From NCBI RefSeq assembly GCF_018613575.1, contig NZ_JAGGPX010000004.1, positions 62,001-126,000 on the forward strand: a DNA stretch of 64,000 nt. The letters run 5' to 3'. A model generated the notes under the pieces. It searched no databases. It was not told the DNA's origin and saw nothing but the letters and a program-made list of their open reading frames with translations. A program made the translations under genes and the position numbers. Of the stretch, positions 23,727 to 32,659 are shown one piece after another (position 1 is the first letter of the stretch; each line of letters opens with the position of its first letter). The stretch is from Planococcus sp. ISL-110 (GTDB lineage: Bacteria > Bacillota > Bacilli > Bacillales_A > Planococcaceae).

Positions 23727-24944
23727 ATGTTGGAAACCTTAATCGAGCGGCTCGTCCGTTATGCAAAAATTGATACACAATCTGATTTCAACAGTGCCAC
23801 TACGCCTTCCACAGCCGGACAGTGGGATTTGCTCCGTGAACTGGAAGAGGAAATGAAAACGATCGGCCTGACCGATGTTGGAATGGATAAATCAGGTTAC
23901 CTTTTCGGTACGCTGCCTGCTAATACCGAGCGGGAAGTTCCGGTAATTGGTTTCTTGGCACACGTAGATACCGCCACAGACTTTACCGGAAAAAATGTCA
24001 GTCCGAAGCGGATCAACAACTATGACGGACAAGATATTCCATTGAGCGACAGCGTGCTGATGACTGTTTCGGATTTCCCTGCGCTCCAAAATTATGTCGG
24101 CCATACACTAATTACAACGGATGGCACTACCCTTCTTGGCGCTGACAATAAAGCCGGTGTCGCTGAAATCATGACCGCAATGGAGTATTTGAATGCCCAT
24201 CCGGAAATTGAACATGGCAAAATCCGCGTCGCGTTTACGCCGGATGAAGAAATCGGCCGCGGTCCCCATAAATTTGATGTTGAACGCTTTGGCGCTAAAT
24301 ATGCCTATACGATGGACGGCGGACCTCTTGGCGAATTGCAATATGAAAGCTTTAATGCAGCCAGCGGAAAGCTCGTTGTCCAAGGTAAAAGTGTTCACCC
24401 TGGTTCAGCAAAAGACAAGATGGTCAATGCCCAGACAGTGGCCATCCAATTTCAGCAGGAAATGCCGAAAAACGAAGTGCCTGAATTGACTGAAGGCTAT
24501 CAAGGATTTATCCATTTGAACAACTTTACAGGCAACGTGGAAACTGCCGAACTGACATACATTATCCGTGATTTCGATAAAGATAAATTCGAAGCCAAAA
24601 AGTTGCACATGCAGGCGGTTGTTGAAAAACTTCAGCAGCAATACGGTGAAGAAGCAGTCCGTTTGGAAATTGAAGATCAGTATTACAACATGCGCGAGAA
24701 AATCGAACCTGTCATGGGAATTGTCGATAATGCGGAGCGTGCCATGACTGCATTGGAAATCAAGCCAAATATTGTTCCTGTACGCGGCGGCACAGACGGC
24801 TCCCAATTGTCTTATATGGGGCTTCCAACACCGAATATTTTTACGGGTGGAGAAAATTACCACGGAAAATACGAATTCATCTCGGCGGAAAACATGGAGA
24901 AAGCAACGCAAGTCATTATCGAAATTGTAAAATCAGTGGAATAA
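23727..24944 (+). CDS. pepT: Peptidase T (tripeptide aminopeptidase)
   Basis: 405 residues, M20B family. Metal/catalytic motifs: [14 protein letters not shown] (about 74-87), [19 protein letters not shown] (about 130-148), [15 protein letters not shown] (about 169-183), [12 protein letters not shown], and the late [29 protein letters not shown] region. It removes N-terminal residues from tripeptides in the cytoplasm. Preceded by AGGGGG. Before the transposon arrived, this gene lay about 200 bases downstream of the M20 hydrolase. Confidence 0.95.
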   Translation: MLETLIERLVRYAKIDTQSDFNSATTPSTAGQWDLLRELEEEMKTIGLTDVGMDKSGYLFGTLPANTEREVPVIGFLAHVDTATDFTGKNVSPKRINNYDGQDIPLSDSVLMTVSDFPALQNYVGHTLITTDGTTLLGADNKAGVAEIMTAMEYLNAHPEIEHGKIRVAFTPDEEIGRGPHKFDVERFGAKYAYTMDGGPLGELQYESFNAASGKLVVQGKSVHPGSAKDKMVNAQTVAIQFQQEMPKNEVPELTEGYQGFIHLNNFTGNVETAELTYIIRDFDKDKFEAKKLHMQAVVEKLQQQYGEEAVRLEIEDQYYNMREKIEPVMGIVDNAERAMTALEIKPNIVPVRGGTDGSQLSYMGLPTPNIFTGGENYHGKYEFISAENMEKATQVIIEIVKSVE

Positions 24945-24959
24945 AAACTGTACACTATT

Positions 24960-24997
24960 TAAAAAGGCGTATTGGACTGGGTCCAATACGCCTTTTG
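24960..24997 (+). terminator. Terminator of pepT
   Basis: AAAAAGGCGTATTGGAC-TGG-GTCCAATACGCCTTTT. Confidence 0.95.
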
Positions 24998-25036
24998 ATT
25001 TAGAGCTTAAAAATTTTTATTTCCAACTCTTTATTT

Positions 25037-25161
25037 ATTGTCCAGACTCCAGCACCCAGCTCTTCGGATCATAAGCCGACCCAACTGTGTGGCAAAAAAC
25101 GCCACTCTGCTGGTCTGTCTTATGCCCGTCAGAGCTACATGGGCGCTTACGCTTTTCTTAG
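25037..25161 (+). repeat. Single copy of the 122-bp structured repeat
   Basis: Same family as the tandem copies near 30.2 and 38.5 kb: GTCCAG...CAGCTCTTCGG...CATAAG...GTGGC...GCCAC...CTTATG...CAGAGCT, then GCGCTTACGCTTTTC. It overlaps only the last few bases of the STAS gene. Confidence 0.85.
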
Positions 25162-26177
25162 ATAATGCTTCGTCCATTTTGCGCCAGCGCATAATGAATG
25201 CTGTGCTGCAGAGTTTGGAAGCATTGGAATTTCGATAAATTGATGCCTGAGTCTGTAATGGTCATGCTCATTTTCGATGAGATGCCAACCAGGATTGTTT
25301 GTGTTCCAATCAACGACGCGGTCGATCCCAGTTTTTCGATCAGCATTGCTGCGTGCTGAGTAAAATTATTGTTCAATCCCGTCAGATCTAAAATCAGATA
25401 TTTGGCTTTGTGTTTCGGCATGTTCTGCAGCGTCTTCACTAACAGCTCTTCCGCACGGGCTTCATCATAAGTTCCAAGCAAAGGGACAACGACAATATCT
25501 TCCAGAACTGGTATGAGCGGAGATGAAATCTCTTTGATCATTTCATTCAATTCTCTTGTTTTTTCATCCACTAACTGCTGGAGCTCGTTGATTTTTTCAG
25601 CTTCTTTTAAACGGGACAAGTGATGGATATTCTTTTCAATTGTCTCATCAGAAGGGAAATACTGAATGATACTTTCTTCAAAACCATCCAATTGATGATG
25701 AACGACTTTATACCAAATATTTTGCTTGAACAGGGATGAAAAAATCCCTGCGTAATGGGCAGGCAAGAAACTTCCTCCCTGTTCTTTTTTTTGAGCCACA
25801 TTGATCGTGTGCTCCCAACTGTTTTTCAAATGTACTTCCAATGTATGTGTTTTTTCATTCAACTTTTTAGTTTCCGCCAATCCCCATCCTGCAGATGCGT
25901 ATGTGTTGGTGATCAATTGAGCAGCTTCTGTGATAGAGACATCTTTCATACCGTGGAAATATTCTCCTACTACCAGACCTTGGCGAAATCCTGTTGATTC
26001 CAGAACGACATTCGCTGCGTCTTTTCCAGAAATCTCTTCTATTGAATCAAAAAACATTTTCATTGCGGATGCAGTCCAAAATAAAACGGACTCCTGTCCT
26101 TCGAACAAAAAACGACCTTCAGCCAAATTCCATTCAAAATTCAGACCGCCTACTGTTATTGCTAATTCCTTATTCAT
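25158..26177 (-). CDS. RsbR-like STAS-domain protein
   Basis: 339 residues from the ATG at 26177 (GGAGGAG upstream). The C-terminal half is a STAS domain (about 215-330): ISSPLIPVLEDIVVVPLLGTYD, KYLILDLTGLNN, STASLIGTQTILVGIS, as in RsbR/RsbS stressosome proteins, preceded by the long linker helix with KTRELNEMIKE. The N-terminal half (1-200) differs from the globin-like RsbRA domain. Such proteins regulate sigma-B release through RsbT. The sigma-B operon is not in the window, but several candidate sigma-B promoters are. Confidence 0.8.
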   Translation of the reverse strand: MNKELAITVGGLNFEWNLAEGRFLFEGQESVLFWTASAMKMFFDSIEEISGKDAANVVLESTGFRQGLVVGEYFHGMKDVSITEAAQLITNTYASAGWGLAETKKLNEKTHTLEVHLKNSWEHTINVAQKKEQGGSFLPAHYAGIFSSLFKQNIWYKVVHHQLDGFEESIIQYFPSDETIEKNIHHLSRLKEAEKINELQQLVDEKTRELNEMIKEISSPLIPVLEDIVVVPLLGTYDEARAEELLVKTLQNMPKHKAKYLILDLTGLNNNFTQHAAMLIEKLGSTASLIGTQTILVGISSKMSMTITDSGINLSKFQCFQTLQHSIHYALAQNGRSII

Positions 26178-26363
26178 CTCGCAGCTCCTCCCGCTCACTG
26201 ACTCCATTTTATCATATCCTTATATTTCTTGATATTTGAAGTGTAGTTTAGTGTATACCTTGATAAACATATGCTGTTTCCCATCTAACTGCACAGCACT
26301 TGAAACAGTGAAACCGAGTGTCCTCTATTTTTCCGCTGTAAAGAAAGGGTCATCTGCCTTCAT

Positions 26364-26389
26364 GTTTTAAAAACTTCATTAAAGGAATA
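26364..26389 (+). promoter_or_regulatory. Possible sigma-B promoter
   Basis: GTTTTA, 14 bases, GGAATA, about 35 bases before the small acidic protein gene. A weak match to GTTTAA-N12-15-GGGWAW. Confidence 0.4.
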
Positions 26390-26424
26390 CAAGTAGTAAC
26401 ACAAAACAGGAAGAGGTGCTTTAT

Positions 26425-26655
26425 ATGTCAGACAAAAAACCATTTGATAAAGAAGACCGCAACATAAGTGATGGCGGTCCCATGGATAACCCCGAACAAT
26501 ACAAAACCGATAAAAAGACCCTTAGCGAAATGCATGAAGAAGAAATGACTGTCGATGCAATTCCAATAGAAGATTTGAAACAGGAACAACAGGAAGAAAA
26601 AAACAAGCGCGCCACAAAGAGCAATTCTTCAAGCGAAGAGAAATTCCCTGAGTAA
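26425..26655 (+). CDS. Small acidic hydrophilic protein
   Basis: 76 residues, rich in E, D, K and S (MSDKKPFDKEDRNISDGGPMD...NKRATKSNSSSEEKFPE), probably disordered. Start at the ATG at 26425, eight bases after GGAAGAGG. No family recognised. Its composition resembles the protein encoded at 62135-62323, and both have candidate sigma-B promoters. Confidence 0.65.
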   Translation: MSDKKPFDKEDRNISDGGPMDNPEQYKTDKKTLSEMHEEEMTVDAIPIEDLKQEQQEEKNKRATKSNSSSEEKFPE

Positions 26656-26761
26656 TCAGCGTGAATTTTCGTAAAAATGAATGCTTTCAAAAAAGACCGC
26701 AGAGGCTATGCTCTGCGGTTCTTTTGTGCTATGATTCTCGTTTGAACAGGAGTGAAAGAAG

Positions 26762-27655
26762 ATGAAAACCTGGATTTACCCGCTTATGGTCGTCATAGCA
26801 GCGAGCAGTTACGGAGTTCTCTCAACCATTATCAAAGTGGCCATGAAAAATGGATTTACTGCTGCAGAAGCAGTGACCGCCCAATACTTTATAGGGTTCG
26901 CATTAGCGGCTCTTTTATTTTTTGCAACACAACGCAAAATTCCCCGGATCAAAGGATGGAAAATCCTGATTTTATCCGGCAGCTTTACAGCCGTTACCGG
27001 CATGGTTTATGCCCACTCACTTAACTATCTGCCAGCATCTCTGGCTGTCGTGCTGCTGTTCCAGTTTACCTGGATCGGCATGTTCCTCGACTGTATTGTC
27101 AATCGCAGATGGCTGAAACGTACAGAAGTTTTTTCCCTGATCCTGTTATTTGCTGGAACATTGTTTGCGGCTGGTATCATCGGAACGGATCTGAGTGGAA
27201 TCCCATGGCAAGGATGGGCTTGGGGAATTGGCGCTGCCTTTTGTTTTTCAGCGTTCATGTTCGTCAACGGGAAGCAGATCGAAGGCATGGATACTTCAGC
27301 CCGATTGTTTTATGTATCGCTTTTCGCAGCCATCGTAGTCGGCCTTTTCCAAACGCCGGAGATTGTCTGGAACGGACAGCTGTTCAATGAAGGCTTATGG
27401 GTTTTCGGATTGTTGCTGGGCTTTTTTGGAATTATCATGCCCATCTACTTTTTCTCCATCGCCGTGCCGCGTGTAGGCTCTGGGCTTGCCTCTATTTTAA
27501 GCGCCATGGAATTGCCGGTGGCTGTCCTGGCATCGGTTATTATCCTGAACGAAGCTTTGACGCCCCTTCAAATTGGCGGGATTTTCATTATCCTGATCGG
27601 AATGGTGCTGCCGAGCGCATTTAACCGGACACCCAAAACAGTCCAACAGATTTAA
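26762..27655 (+). CDS. EamA/DMT-family exporter
   Basis: 297 residues with ten hydrophobic segments in two EamA halves; SSYGVLSTIIKVAMKNGFTAAEAVTAQYFIG at the N-terminus and SGLASILSAMELPVAVLASVIILNEALTPLQ in the second half are typical. Inner-membrane transporter of unknown substrate. It is a different subtype from the exporter at 7068-7946. GGAGTG precedes the ATG. Confidence 0.88.
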   Translation: MKTWIYPLMVVIAASSYGVLSTIIKVAMKNGFTAAEAVTAQYFIGFALAALLFFATQRKIPRIKGWKILILSGSFTAVTGMVYAHSLNYLPASLAVVLLFQFTWIGMFLDCIVNRRWLKRTEVFSLILLFAGTLFAAGIIGTDLSGIPWQGWAWGIGAAFCFSAFMFVNGKQIEGMDTSARLFYVSLFAAIVVGLFQTPEIVWNGQLFNEGLWVFGLLLGFFGIIMPIYFFSIAVPRVGSGLASILSAMELPVAVLASVIILNEALTPLQIGGIFIILIGMVLPSAFNRTPKTVQQI

Positions 27656-27681
27656 AGGCCTGCTGCCCAGCAGGCCTTTTA
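27654..27681 (+). terminator. Terminator of the EamA gene
   Basis: AAAGGCCTGCTG-CCC-AGCAGGCCTTTT. Confidence 0.92.
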
Positions 27682-27682
27682 T

Positions 27683-27708
27683 GTTTAGTTCGGAGTTAAA
27701 AAGGAATA
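27683..27708 (+). promoter_or_regulatory. Possible sigma-B promoter
   Basis: GTTTAG, 14 bases, GGAATA, about 30 bases before the PNPOx-fold gene. Weak match in the -10 element. Confidence 0.4.
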
Positions 27709-27739
27709 GATAAGTACAAAGACAAAAGGAGTGGTATGG

Positions 27740-28162
27740 ATGAATCAGGAAGATTTAAAAAAAGCAGCATTAAAGATTTTAGAGGAAAGTTATGTAGGGA
27801 CATTGGCAACGATCAAGGGAAATAAACCCCATTCGCGCTATATGACTTTTTTCAACGATGATTTCACACTTTATACGGCTACCAGCAAAAAAACTCAAAA
27901 AGTTGACGAACTGGAAGCCAACCCTAACGCTCACATTCTTTTAGGCTATGATGGCGAAGGGGTCGGCGATACATTCCTGGAGATTGAGGGAACTATGTCC
28001 TTGAATGACGACCGCGAAATGATCAACAAAGTTTGGAATGAGCATTTGCAAGGATGGTTTGAGGGGCCTGATGATCCAAACCTCATTATTTTAGCCATTA
28101 AACCTACCCGCGTTCGCCTGATGAATACAAAAGGGCAAGAGCCGCAAGCTCTGGAACTGTAA
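27740..28162 (+). CDS. Pyridoxamine-5'-phosphate-oxidase-fold protein (general stress 26-like)
   Basis: 140 residues. ILEESYVGTLATIKGNKPHSRYMTFFNDDFTLYTATSKKTQKVDELEANPNAHILLGY is the split-barrel flavin-binding fold of the PNPOx-like superfamily, in the form seen in general stress protein 26. These bind FMN, FAD or similar cofactors; the role here is unknown. The ATG at 27740 has AAAAGGAG at ideal spacing; the GTG at 27731 overlaps that site and is unlikely. Confidence 0.82.
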   Translation: MNQEDLKKAALKILEESYVGTLATIKGNKPHSRYMTFFNDDFTLYTATSKKTQKVDELEANPNAHILLGYDGEGVGDTFLEIEGTMSLNDDREMINKVWNEHLQGWFEGPDDPNLIILAIKPTRVRLMNTKGQEPQALEL

Positions 28163-28165
28163 TTA

Positions 28166-28199
28166 CAAAAACGGCTCAAATTTTTGAGCCGTTTTTTAT
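28166..28199. terminator. Bidirectional terminator
   Basis: AAAAACGGCTCAAA-TTTTTGAGCCGTTTTTT between the PNPOx-fold gene and the convergent nsrR gene. Confidence 0.9.
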
Positions 28200-28630
28200 G
28201 TTTGCAGAATCTCACGAAGCCCTTCCCTGTTGAACATCAGGTCTTCGAGTGTATATTCGTCCAATACGGACAGATAAGCGTGGAGAGCTTTGCCCAATAC
28301 ACCACGCAGACCGCAGATTGGGGAAATGGGACAGCGATTAGTCGCTGAATTAAAGCATTCAACCAACTGGAAGTCGTCTTCCATCTGTCTTACCACTGTT
28401 CCGACATTGATATTTTGCGGAAGATCGGCAAGACGTATTCCGCCGCCTCTTCCCCGAACAGTATGGATAAAACCGGCTTTTCCCAGTTCGAATGTAACTT
28501 TCGTTAAGTGGTTTTTGGATATATTATATGCATCAGAAATTTCTTGTATTGTTGCCAGCTTACCTGTTTCTTTGGTTCCTAAATAAATCAAAACACGTAA
28601 TGAGAAGTCTGTATACATGGTTAATCTCAT
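28196..28630 (-). CDS. nsrR: NO-sensing Rrf2-family repressor NsrR
   Basis: 144 residues from the ATG at 28630 (GAAGAGG upstream). Winged HTH at about 1-70 (MYTDFSLRVLIYLG, QEISDAYNISKNHLTKVTFELG, VRGRGGGIRLA) and the three-cysteine cluster ECFNSATNRCPISPICGL (about 87-104) that holds the NO-sensitive iron-sulfur cluster in NsrR. Nitric oxide releases it from DNA. It is divergent from a flavohaemoglobin gene, the classic NsrR target, and an NsrR-type operator lies at 30616-30640. Confidence 0.9.
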   Translation of the reverse strand: MRLTMYTDFSLRVLIYLGTKETGKLATIQEISDAYNISKNHLTKVTFELGKAGFIHTVRGRGGGIRLADLPQNINVGTVVRQMEDDFQLVECFNSATNRCPISPICGLRGVLGKALHAYLSVLDEYTLEDLMFNREGLREILQT

Positions 28631-28727
28631 TCTTTTCACCTCTTCTGCATGTTCAGTATAGCGGCTTTTCAGAAAGTCTGAAAGCAATTGAACCTCAAGA
28701 CTTTATTGAGAAAAGGAGTAGATCAAT

Positions 28728-29912
28728 ATGTTATCAGAAAAAACCCGTACAATCATCAAATCCACCGTTCCGGTTTTAGAGGACCATGGTGTGGCGATTA
28801 CCACCAGATTCTATAAGAACCTTTTTGTAGCTCATCCGGAATTGCTGAATATATTCAATCATGCCAATCAGGCACAGGGCCGTCAGCAAACGGCATTGGC
28901 TAAAGCGGTATATGCGGCAGCTCTCCACATCGATAATCTGGAAGAGATTCTTCCAGCTGTTGTCCAGATTGGCCATAAACACGTCAGCCTTGGCGTCTTG
29001 CCGGAGCATTATCCGGTTGTCGGCGAGCATTTGCTGATAGCTATGAAGGAAGTATTGGGTGATGCAGCGACCGATGAAATCATGGAAGCTTGGGAACAAG
29101 CCTACGGGGTCATTGCAGACGCCTTTATCGGTGTCGAAAAAGACATGTATGTAAAAACGGCGGAACAAGAACACGGATGGAACTTCTTCAAGGAATTCAT
29201 TGTTGCACGAAAAGTGAAAGAAAGTGAAGTCATCACTTCTTTTTATTTAAAACCCGCAGATGAATCCAACGTTCCACCCTACACGCCAGGCCAATATATT
29301 TCCGTGCGCCTATCGTTGCCTGATGACGAATTTCTAGTGATACGACAATACAGCCTTTCTCAAGCGCCAAAACCGGATGAATTCCGCATCTCGGTCAAGC
29401 GCGAAAGCGATAATAATCCAAATGGTGTCGTTTCAAATTATCTGCATAGCAGCATCAACGAAGGAGATCAAATCGAAGTCAGTGCACCGGCTGGTATCTT
29501 TGTCCTCGATGGAACGAAAACCTCACCTGTCGCTTTCATAAGCGGTGGTGTCGGTATCACACCGATGATGAGTATGTTTGAAGCAGTGGCGAGCTCAACA
29601 CCCGAGCGGCCGACTACATTCCTTCATGGCGCACGTAATGCATTACAGCATGCTTTTGACGATGATATTCAGGCGTATGCCATGATGATGGACGATGCCC
29701 GCTACAAAACCGTTTATTCGGATGAACCCAACGGATTTATCACCCGGGAAATGCTCGAGGAATACGTCGATCCCTCGAGCGACATTTATGTCTGCGGTCC
29801 AGCTCTATTCATGGAAATCATGATCCGCGAACTTCACGGCATGGGCATTTCGGAAGAACAGATCCATTATGAGTTCTTCGGTCCGGCAATGGATTTGAAT
29901 ACGAATAATTGA
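28728..29912 (+). CDS. hmp: Flavohaemoglobin, first copy
   Basis: 394 residues. Globin domain (about 1-135) with proximal histidine in GHKHVSLGVLPEHYPVVGEHLL; FAD domain with RQYSLSQ and RISVKRES; NAD domain with [12 protein letters not shown] and a late YVCGPALFMEIMIREL. It oxidises NO to nitrate using oxygen and NADH. Near-full similarity to the second copy at 30695-31876 shows a duplication, now diverged (LVIRQYSLS here, LFNRQYSLS there). I see no strong NsrR-type operator in the space shared with nsrR; an imperfect inverted repeat CTTTTCAG...TCTGAAAG lies at 28665-28684. Confidence 0.94.
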   Translation: MLSEKTRTIIKSTVPVLEDHGVAITTRFYKNLFVAHPELLNIFNHANQAQGRQQTALAKAVYAAALHIDNLEEILPAVVQIGHKHVSLGVLPEHYPVVGEHLLIAMKEVLGDAATDEIMEAWEQAYGVIADAFIGVEKDMYVKTAEQEHGWNFFKEFIVARKVKESEVITSFYLKPADESNVPPYTPGQYISVRLSLPDDEFLVIRQYSLSQAPKPDEFRISVKRESDNNPNGVVSNYLHSSINEGDQIEVSAPAGIFVLDGTKTSPVAFISGGVGITPMMSMFEAVASSTPERPTTFLHGARNALQHAFDDDIQAYAMMMDDARYKTVYSDEPNGFITREMLEEYVDPSSDIYVCGPALFMEIMIRELHGMGISEEQIHYEFFGPAMDLNTNN

Positions 29913-29924
29913 AGAAGATCTTTG

Positions 29925-29950
29925 TGGCCCGACTTATGTCGGGTCTTTTA
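29925..29950 (+). terminator. Terminator of the first hmp
   Basis: CCCGAC-TTAT-GTCGGG followed by TCTTTTATTTT. Confidence 0.85.
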
Positions 29951-30046
29951 TTTTGCACTTTATTGATGCTGCAGTTATTTTCGAAAGTATAGCCGATTAA
30001 TAGAAATGCATAATTCCTTTATCGAATGAAATATGAATATACTCCG

Positions 30047-30575
30047 CTTGCGGGAGCTACACAGCTGCTTCCGCTTTTCTTTTTGTCCAGCTCTAGCGGC
30101 TAGCTCTTTGGGTCATAAGTCAACCCAACTGTGTGGCAAAGAGCGCCACTCTGCTGGTCTGCCTTATGCCCGGCAGAGCTGGACAGCTGCTTCCGCTTTT
30201 CTTTTTGTCCAGCTTCAGCTCCTAGAACCTCGGGGTTTTAAGTCCGCTTGCCTATGCGGCTGAAAACACGCCGCTTCGGCAAACTGCCTTAAGCCTGTCG
30301 GTTCTACACAGGCGCTTCCGCTTTTCTTTTTGTCCAGCTCTAGCGGCTAGCTCTTTGGGTCATAAGTCAACCCAACTGTGTGGCAAAGAGCGCCACTCTG
30401 CTGGTCTGCCTTATGCCCGGCAGAGCTGGACAGCCGCTTCCGCTTTTCTTTTTGTCCAGCTTCAGCTCCTAGAACCTCGGGGTCTTAAGTCCGCTTGCCT
30501 ATGCGGCTGAAAACACGCCGCTTCGGCAAACTGCCTTAAGCCTGTCGGTTCTACACAGGCGCTTCCGCTTTTCCG
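30047..30575 (+). repeat. Tandem array of structured repeats, two alternating types
   Basis: Four full units, type 1 at 30085-30206 and 30333-30453, type 2 at 30207-30332 and 30454-30575, after a partial end. Each unit is one long imperfect hairpin. Type 1 arms: AGCTCT/AGAGCT, CATAAG/CTTATG, GTGGC/GCCAC. Type 2 arms at the same positions: AGAACC/GGTTCT, TTAAG/CTTAA, GCGGC/GCCGC. A constant linker GCTTCCGCTTTTCTTTTT separates units. Period of the type 1-type 2 pair is about 248 bases. Short open frames here are not genes. It fills most of the 780-base gap between the two hmp genes. Confidence 0.92.
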
Positions 30576-30615
30576 TGTTGTGACTTTTCTGTGAAGGTAA
30601 GTGTGTCTAAAATTT

Positions 30616-30640
30616 AAAGATGTATTTTAAATATATCTTT
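30616..30640. promoter_or_regulatory. NsrR-type operator
   Basis: AAAGATGTATTTT-AAATATATCTTT is a near-perfect palindrome matching the ATGTATTTTAAATATAT-type NsrR site of Bacillus as I recall it. It lies 55 bases before the second hmp. Confidence 0.82.
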
Positions 30641-30694
30641 AAAAGGATTGAGGGTGTATAGTCAAGATATAGAAAAAAAAAGGAGAGATTCATA

Positions 30695-31876
30695 ATGTTA
30701 TCACAAGAAACAATCGCAATTATAAAATCTACAGTACCGGTGTTAGAAGAACACGGAACAACAATTACGACTGTATTCTACAAAAACATGTTCGAAGCGC
30801 ATCCTGAACTTTATAATATTTTTAACCAAGCTAACCAGAAAAAAGGACGCCAGCAGGCTGCATTGGCAAATACAGTTTACGCTGCAGCAGTCCATATCGA
30901 AAATCTGGAAGCTATCCTTCCTGCAATCGTGCAAATTGCCAACAAACACGTAAGTTTGGGAATTAAACCAGAACACTATCCGATTGTTGGAGAATACCTG
31001 TTAAAAGCGATCAAAGAAGTGTTGGGCGATGCAGCAACTGATGACATCATCAATGCTTGGGCAGAAACTTATGGCGTAATCGCAGATGCCTTTATCGGCC
31101 TTGAAAAAGATATGTATACAAAAATGGAATCTCGGGAAAATGGCTGGAGCTTCTTTAAAGAGTTTACGATTGTCCGTAAAGAAAAAGAAAGTGAAAATAT
31201 CACTTCTTTCTATTTGAAACCAGCAGACGGAAAAAATGTTCCAGCTTACCAGCCCGGACAATATATTTCTTTACGCATGTCAATTCCCGGCGAAGAATAC
31301 TTATTCAACCGCCAGTACAGCCTTTCACAGGCAGTGCACGAAGATGAGTTCCGTATTTCCGTTAAACGCGATGCAGACAATGACCCGAACGGCCGCGTAT
31401 CCGTTTACCTTCATGATGAAATGAACGTGGGAGATCGCTTTGAAGTCAGCGCACCTGCAGGCGAATTCGTCCTTGACACTGAAAAAAATACACCTGTAGC
31501 ATTCGTCAGCGGTGGTGTCGGCATCACACCAATGATGAGCATGTTAGAAACTGTAGCTACATTGAATCCAGAACGCCCAACAGCATTCCTTCACGCTACG
31601 CGCAATGAATCTATGCACGCTTTCGACAAGGATATCCAGAAATATGTTGCAGCTATGGACAATGCAAGCTATAAAACACTTTATTCCGATCAGCCTGAAG
31701 GCTATATCACTCGAGCGGTTCTAGAAGAATACGTCGATATCACAGGCGATGTTTATGTATGTGGTCCAGCACCTTTCATGGAAGCTATGATTACGGAATT
31801 GCGGGCACTTGGCATGAAAGAAGAACAAATTCACTTTGAATTCTTCGGTCCAGCCATAGCTCTTCAAACTGTATAA
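30695..31876 (+). CDS. hmp: Flavohaemoglobin, second copy
   Basis: 393 residues with the same three domains as the first copy: globin (proximal His in [21 protein letters not shown]), FAD-binding RQYSLSQ, NAD-binding [12 protein letters not shown] and [13 protein letters not shown] dioxygenase acting in the cytoplasm. AAGGAGAG lies upstream. The perfect NsrR-type operator just before it suggests that this copy is the NO-inducible one. Codon use is more AT-rich than in the first copy. Confidence 0.95.
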   Translation: MLSQETIAIIKSTVPVLEEHGTTITTVFYKNMFEAHPELYNIFNQANQKKGRQQAALANTVYAAAVHIENLEAILPAIVQIANKHVSLGIKPEHYPIVGEYLLKAIKEVLGDAATDDIINAWAETYGVIADAFIGLEKDMYTKMESRENGWSFFKEFTIVRKEKESENITSFYLKPADGKNVPAYQPGQYISLRMSIPGEEYLFNRQYSLSQAVHEDEFRISVKRDADNDPNGRVSVYLHDEMNVGDRFEVSAPAGEFVLDTEKNTPVAFVSGGVGITPMMSMLETVATLNPERPTAFLHATRNESMHAFDKDIQKYVAAMDNASYKTLYSDQPEGYITRAVLEEYVDITGDVYVCGPAPFMEAMITELRALGMKEEQIHFEFFGPAIALQTV

Positions 31877-31884
31877 TTTCTCAG

Positions 31885-31914
31885 GAAGCTGTCCGCTCGC
31901 CGGACAGCTTTTTC
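31885..31914 (+). terminator. Terminator of the second hmp
   Basis: AAGCTGTCCG-CTCG-CGGACAGCTTTTT. Confidence 0.92.
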
Positions 31915-31940
31915 TATGCCTCCATTTTCAAACCAACCAA

Positions 31941-31973
31941 TAAAGGACCTGCCTTGTCGGCAGGTCCTTTATT
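31941..31973. terminator. Second terminator, serving the VOC gene
   Basis: AAAGGACCTGCC-TTGTC-GGCAGGTCCTTT, between convergent genes. Confidence 0.85.
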
Positions 31974-32026
31974 AGTCATTCTATTGAGTAAGCGATTCTC
32001 TTCTTAATGAATGATCGATCATGCAA

Positions 32027-32389
32027 TTATTTCAGGAACTCCAGCCGGTTGCCAAACGGATCGAAAACGAAAAATCGTTCAACTCCCAGTATGCTATCAT
32101 CTTCTTTCAACTCAATTCCATTTTCGGATAAGCAGTTCTTCAGCTCGTCATAACCAGCTACACGAAATGCCGGATGGGCTTTTTTGGCCGGTGAAAAAGG
32201 TTCTTCTACGCCCACATGCAATTGTTGTCCGCCGAACTCAAACCAGGCTCCGCCCCTTCCTTTTAAAGCTTCCGGTTTTTCAACTTCCAGCATGCCTAAA
32301 ATGCCGGCATAGAACTCTCTTGCAATCCCTTCTTTTCCTTTAGGTGCTGCTACTTGTACGTGATCAATCTCTAAAATAGAAAAACCCAT
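32027..32389 (-). CDS. VOC-family (glyoxalase/bleomycin-resistance fold) protein
   Basis: 120 residues, one VOC module pair: ILEIDHVQVAAPKG...ARRFYAGILG-like start (EIDHVQV, ARE-FYAGILGMLEVEKP), QLHVGVEEPF, HPAFRV, VERFFVFDPFGNRLEFLK. H10, H58 and the final glutamate are probable metal ligands. Substrate unknown; the family includes lyases, dioxygenases and thiol-transfer resistance enzymes. Monocistronic. Confidence 0.8.
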   Translation of the reverse strand: MGFSILEIDHVQVAAPKGKEGIAREFYAGILGMLEVEKPEALKGRGGAWFEFGGQQLHVGVEEPFSPAKKAHPAFRVAGYDELKNCLSENGIELKEDDSILGVERFFVFDPFGNRLEFLK

Positions 32390-32659
32390 ATCTCCACTCC
32401 TTCACCTCCTATTTTATCCCATTTAACCAAAAAAGTATTTAAATCTGTAAATCAGGCTAAAAAATTTTCCATGAAAAATAACGGTAACCAATGTTCTTAC
32501 TTTCAAATCAGCGATTTTTTTGACATCGGCGTATCCACGGGCTACGCTCAAAGCGACCGAAACACCAGGGAAAAGTAAGTTCTCTCGCTTAACTCCTATC
32601 GCTCACTTTGCAAACTCACTCGGTTTGCCGTAGCATAAAACATAAAGAGGTGAATCATC
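32390..32659. other. Intergenic region without a gene
   Basis: 270 bases between divergent genes. GCAAACTCACTCGGTTTGC at about 32610-32628 can form a hairpin, but it lacks a T-run. I see no convincing promoter match or coding frame. Confidence 0.5.

Noticed and set aside
28665-28684. NsrR operator between nsrR and the first hmp
   Set aside because: The inverted repeat there lacks the AT-rich ATGTATTTTAAATATAT form; kept only as a possibility.
30033-30263. Open frame of 76 codons in the 30-kb repeat array
   Set aside because: It lies wholly inside structured repeats, has no ribosome site, and similar frames appear in each repeat cluster.
30085-30575. CRISPR-like array at 30 kb
   Set aside because: Units are 122-126 bases with alternating types and no unique spacers; this is a tandem structured repeat.
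32500-32659. Fur box before the FhuF-like gene
   Set aside because: No sequence close to a GATAATGATWATCATTATC-type site is visible.
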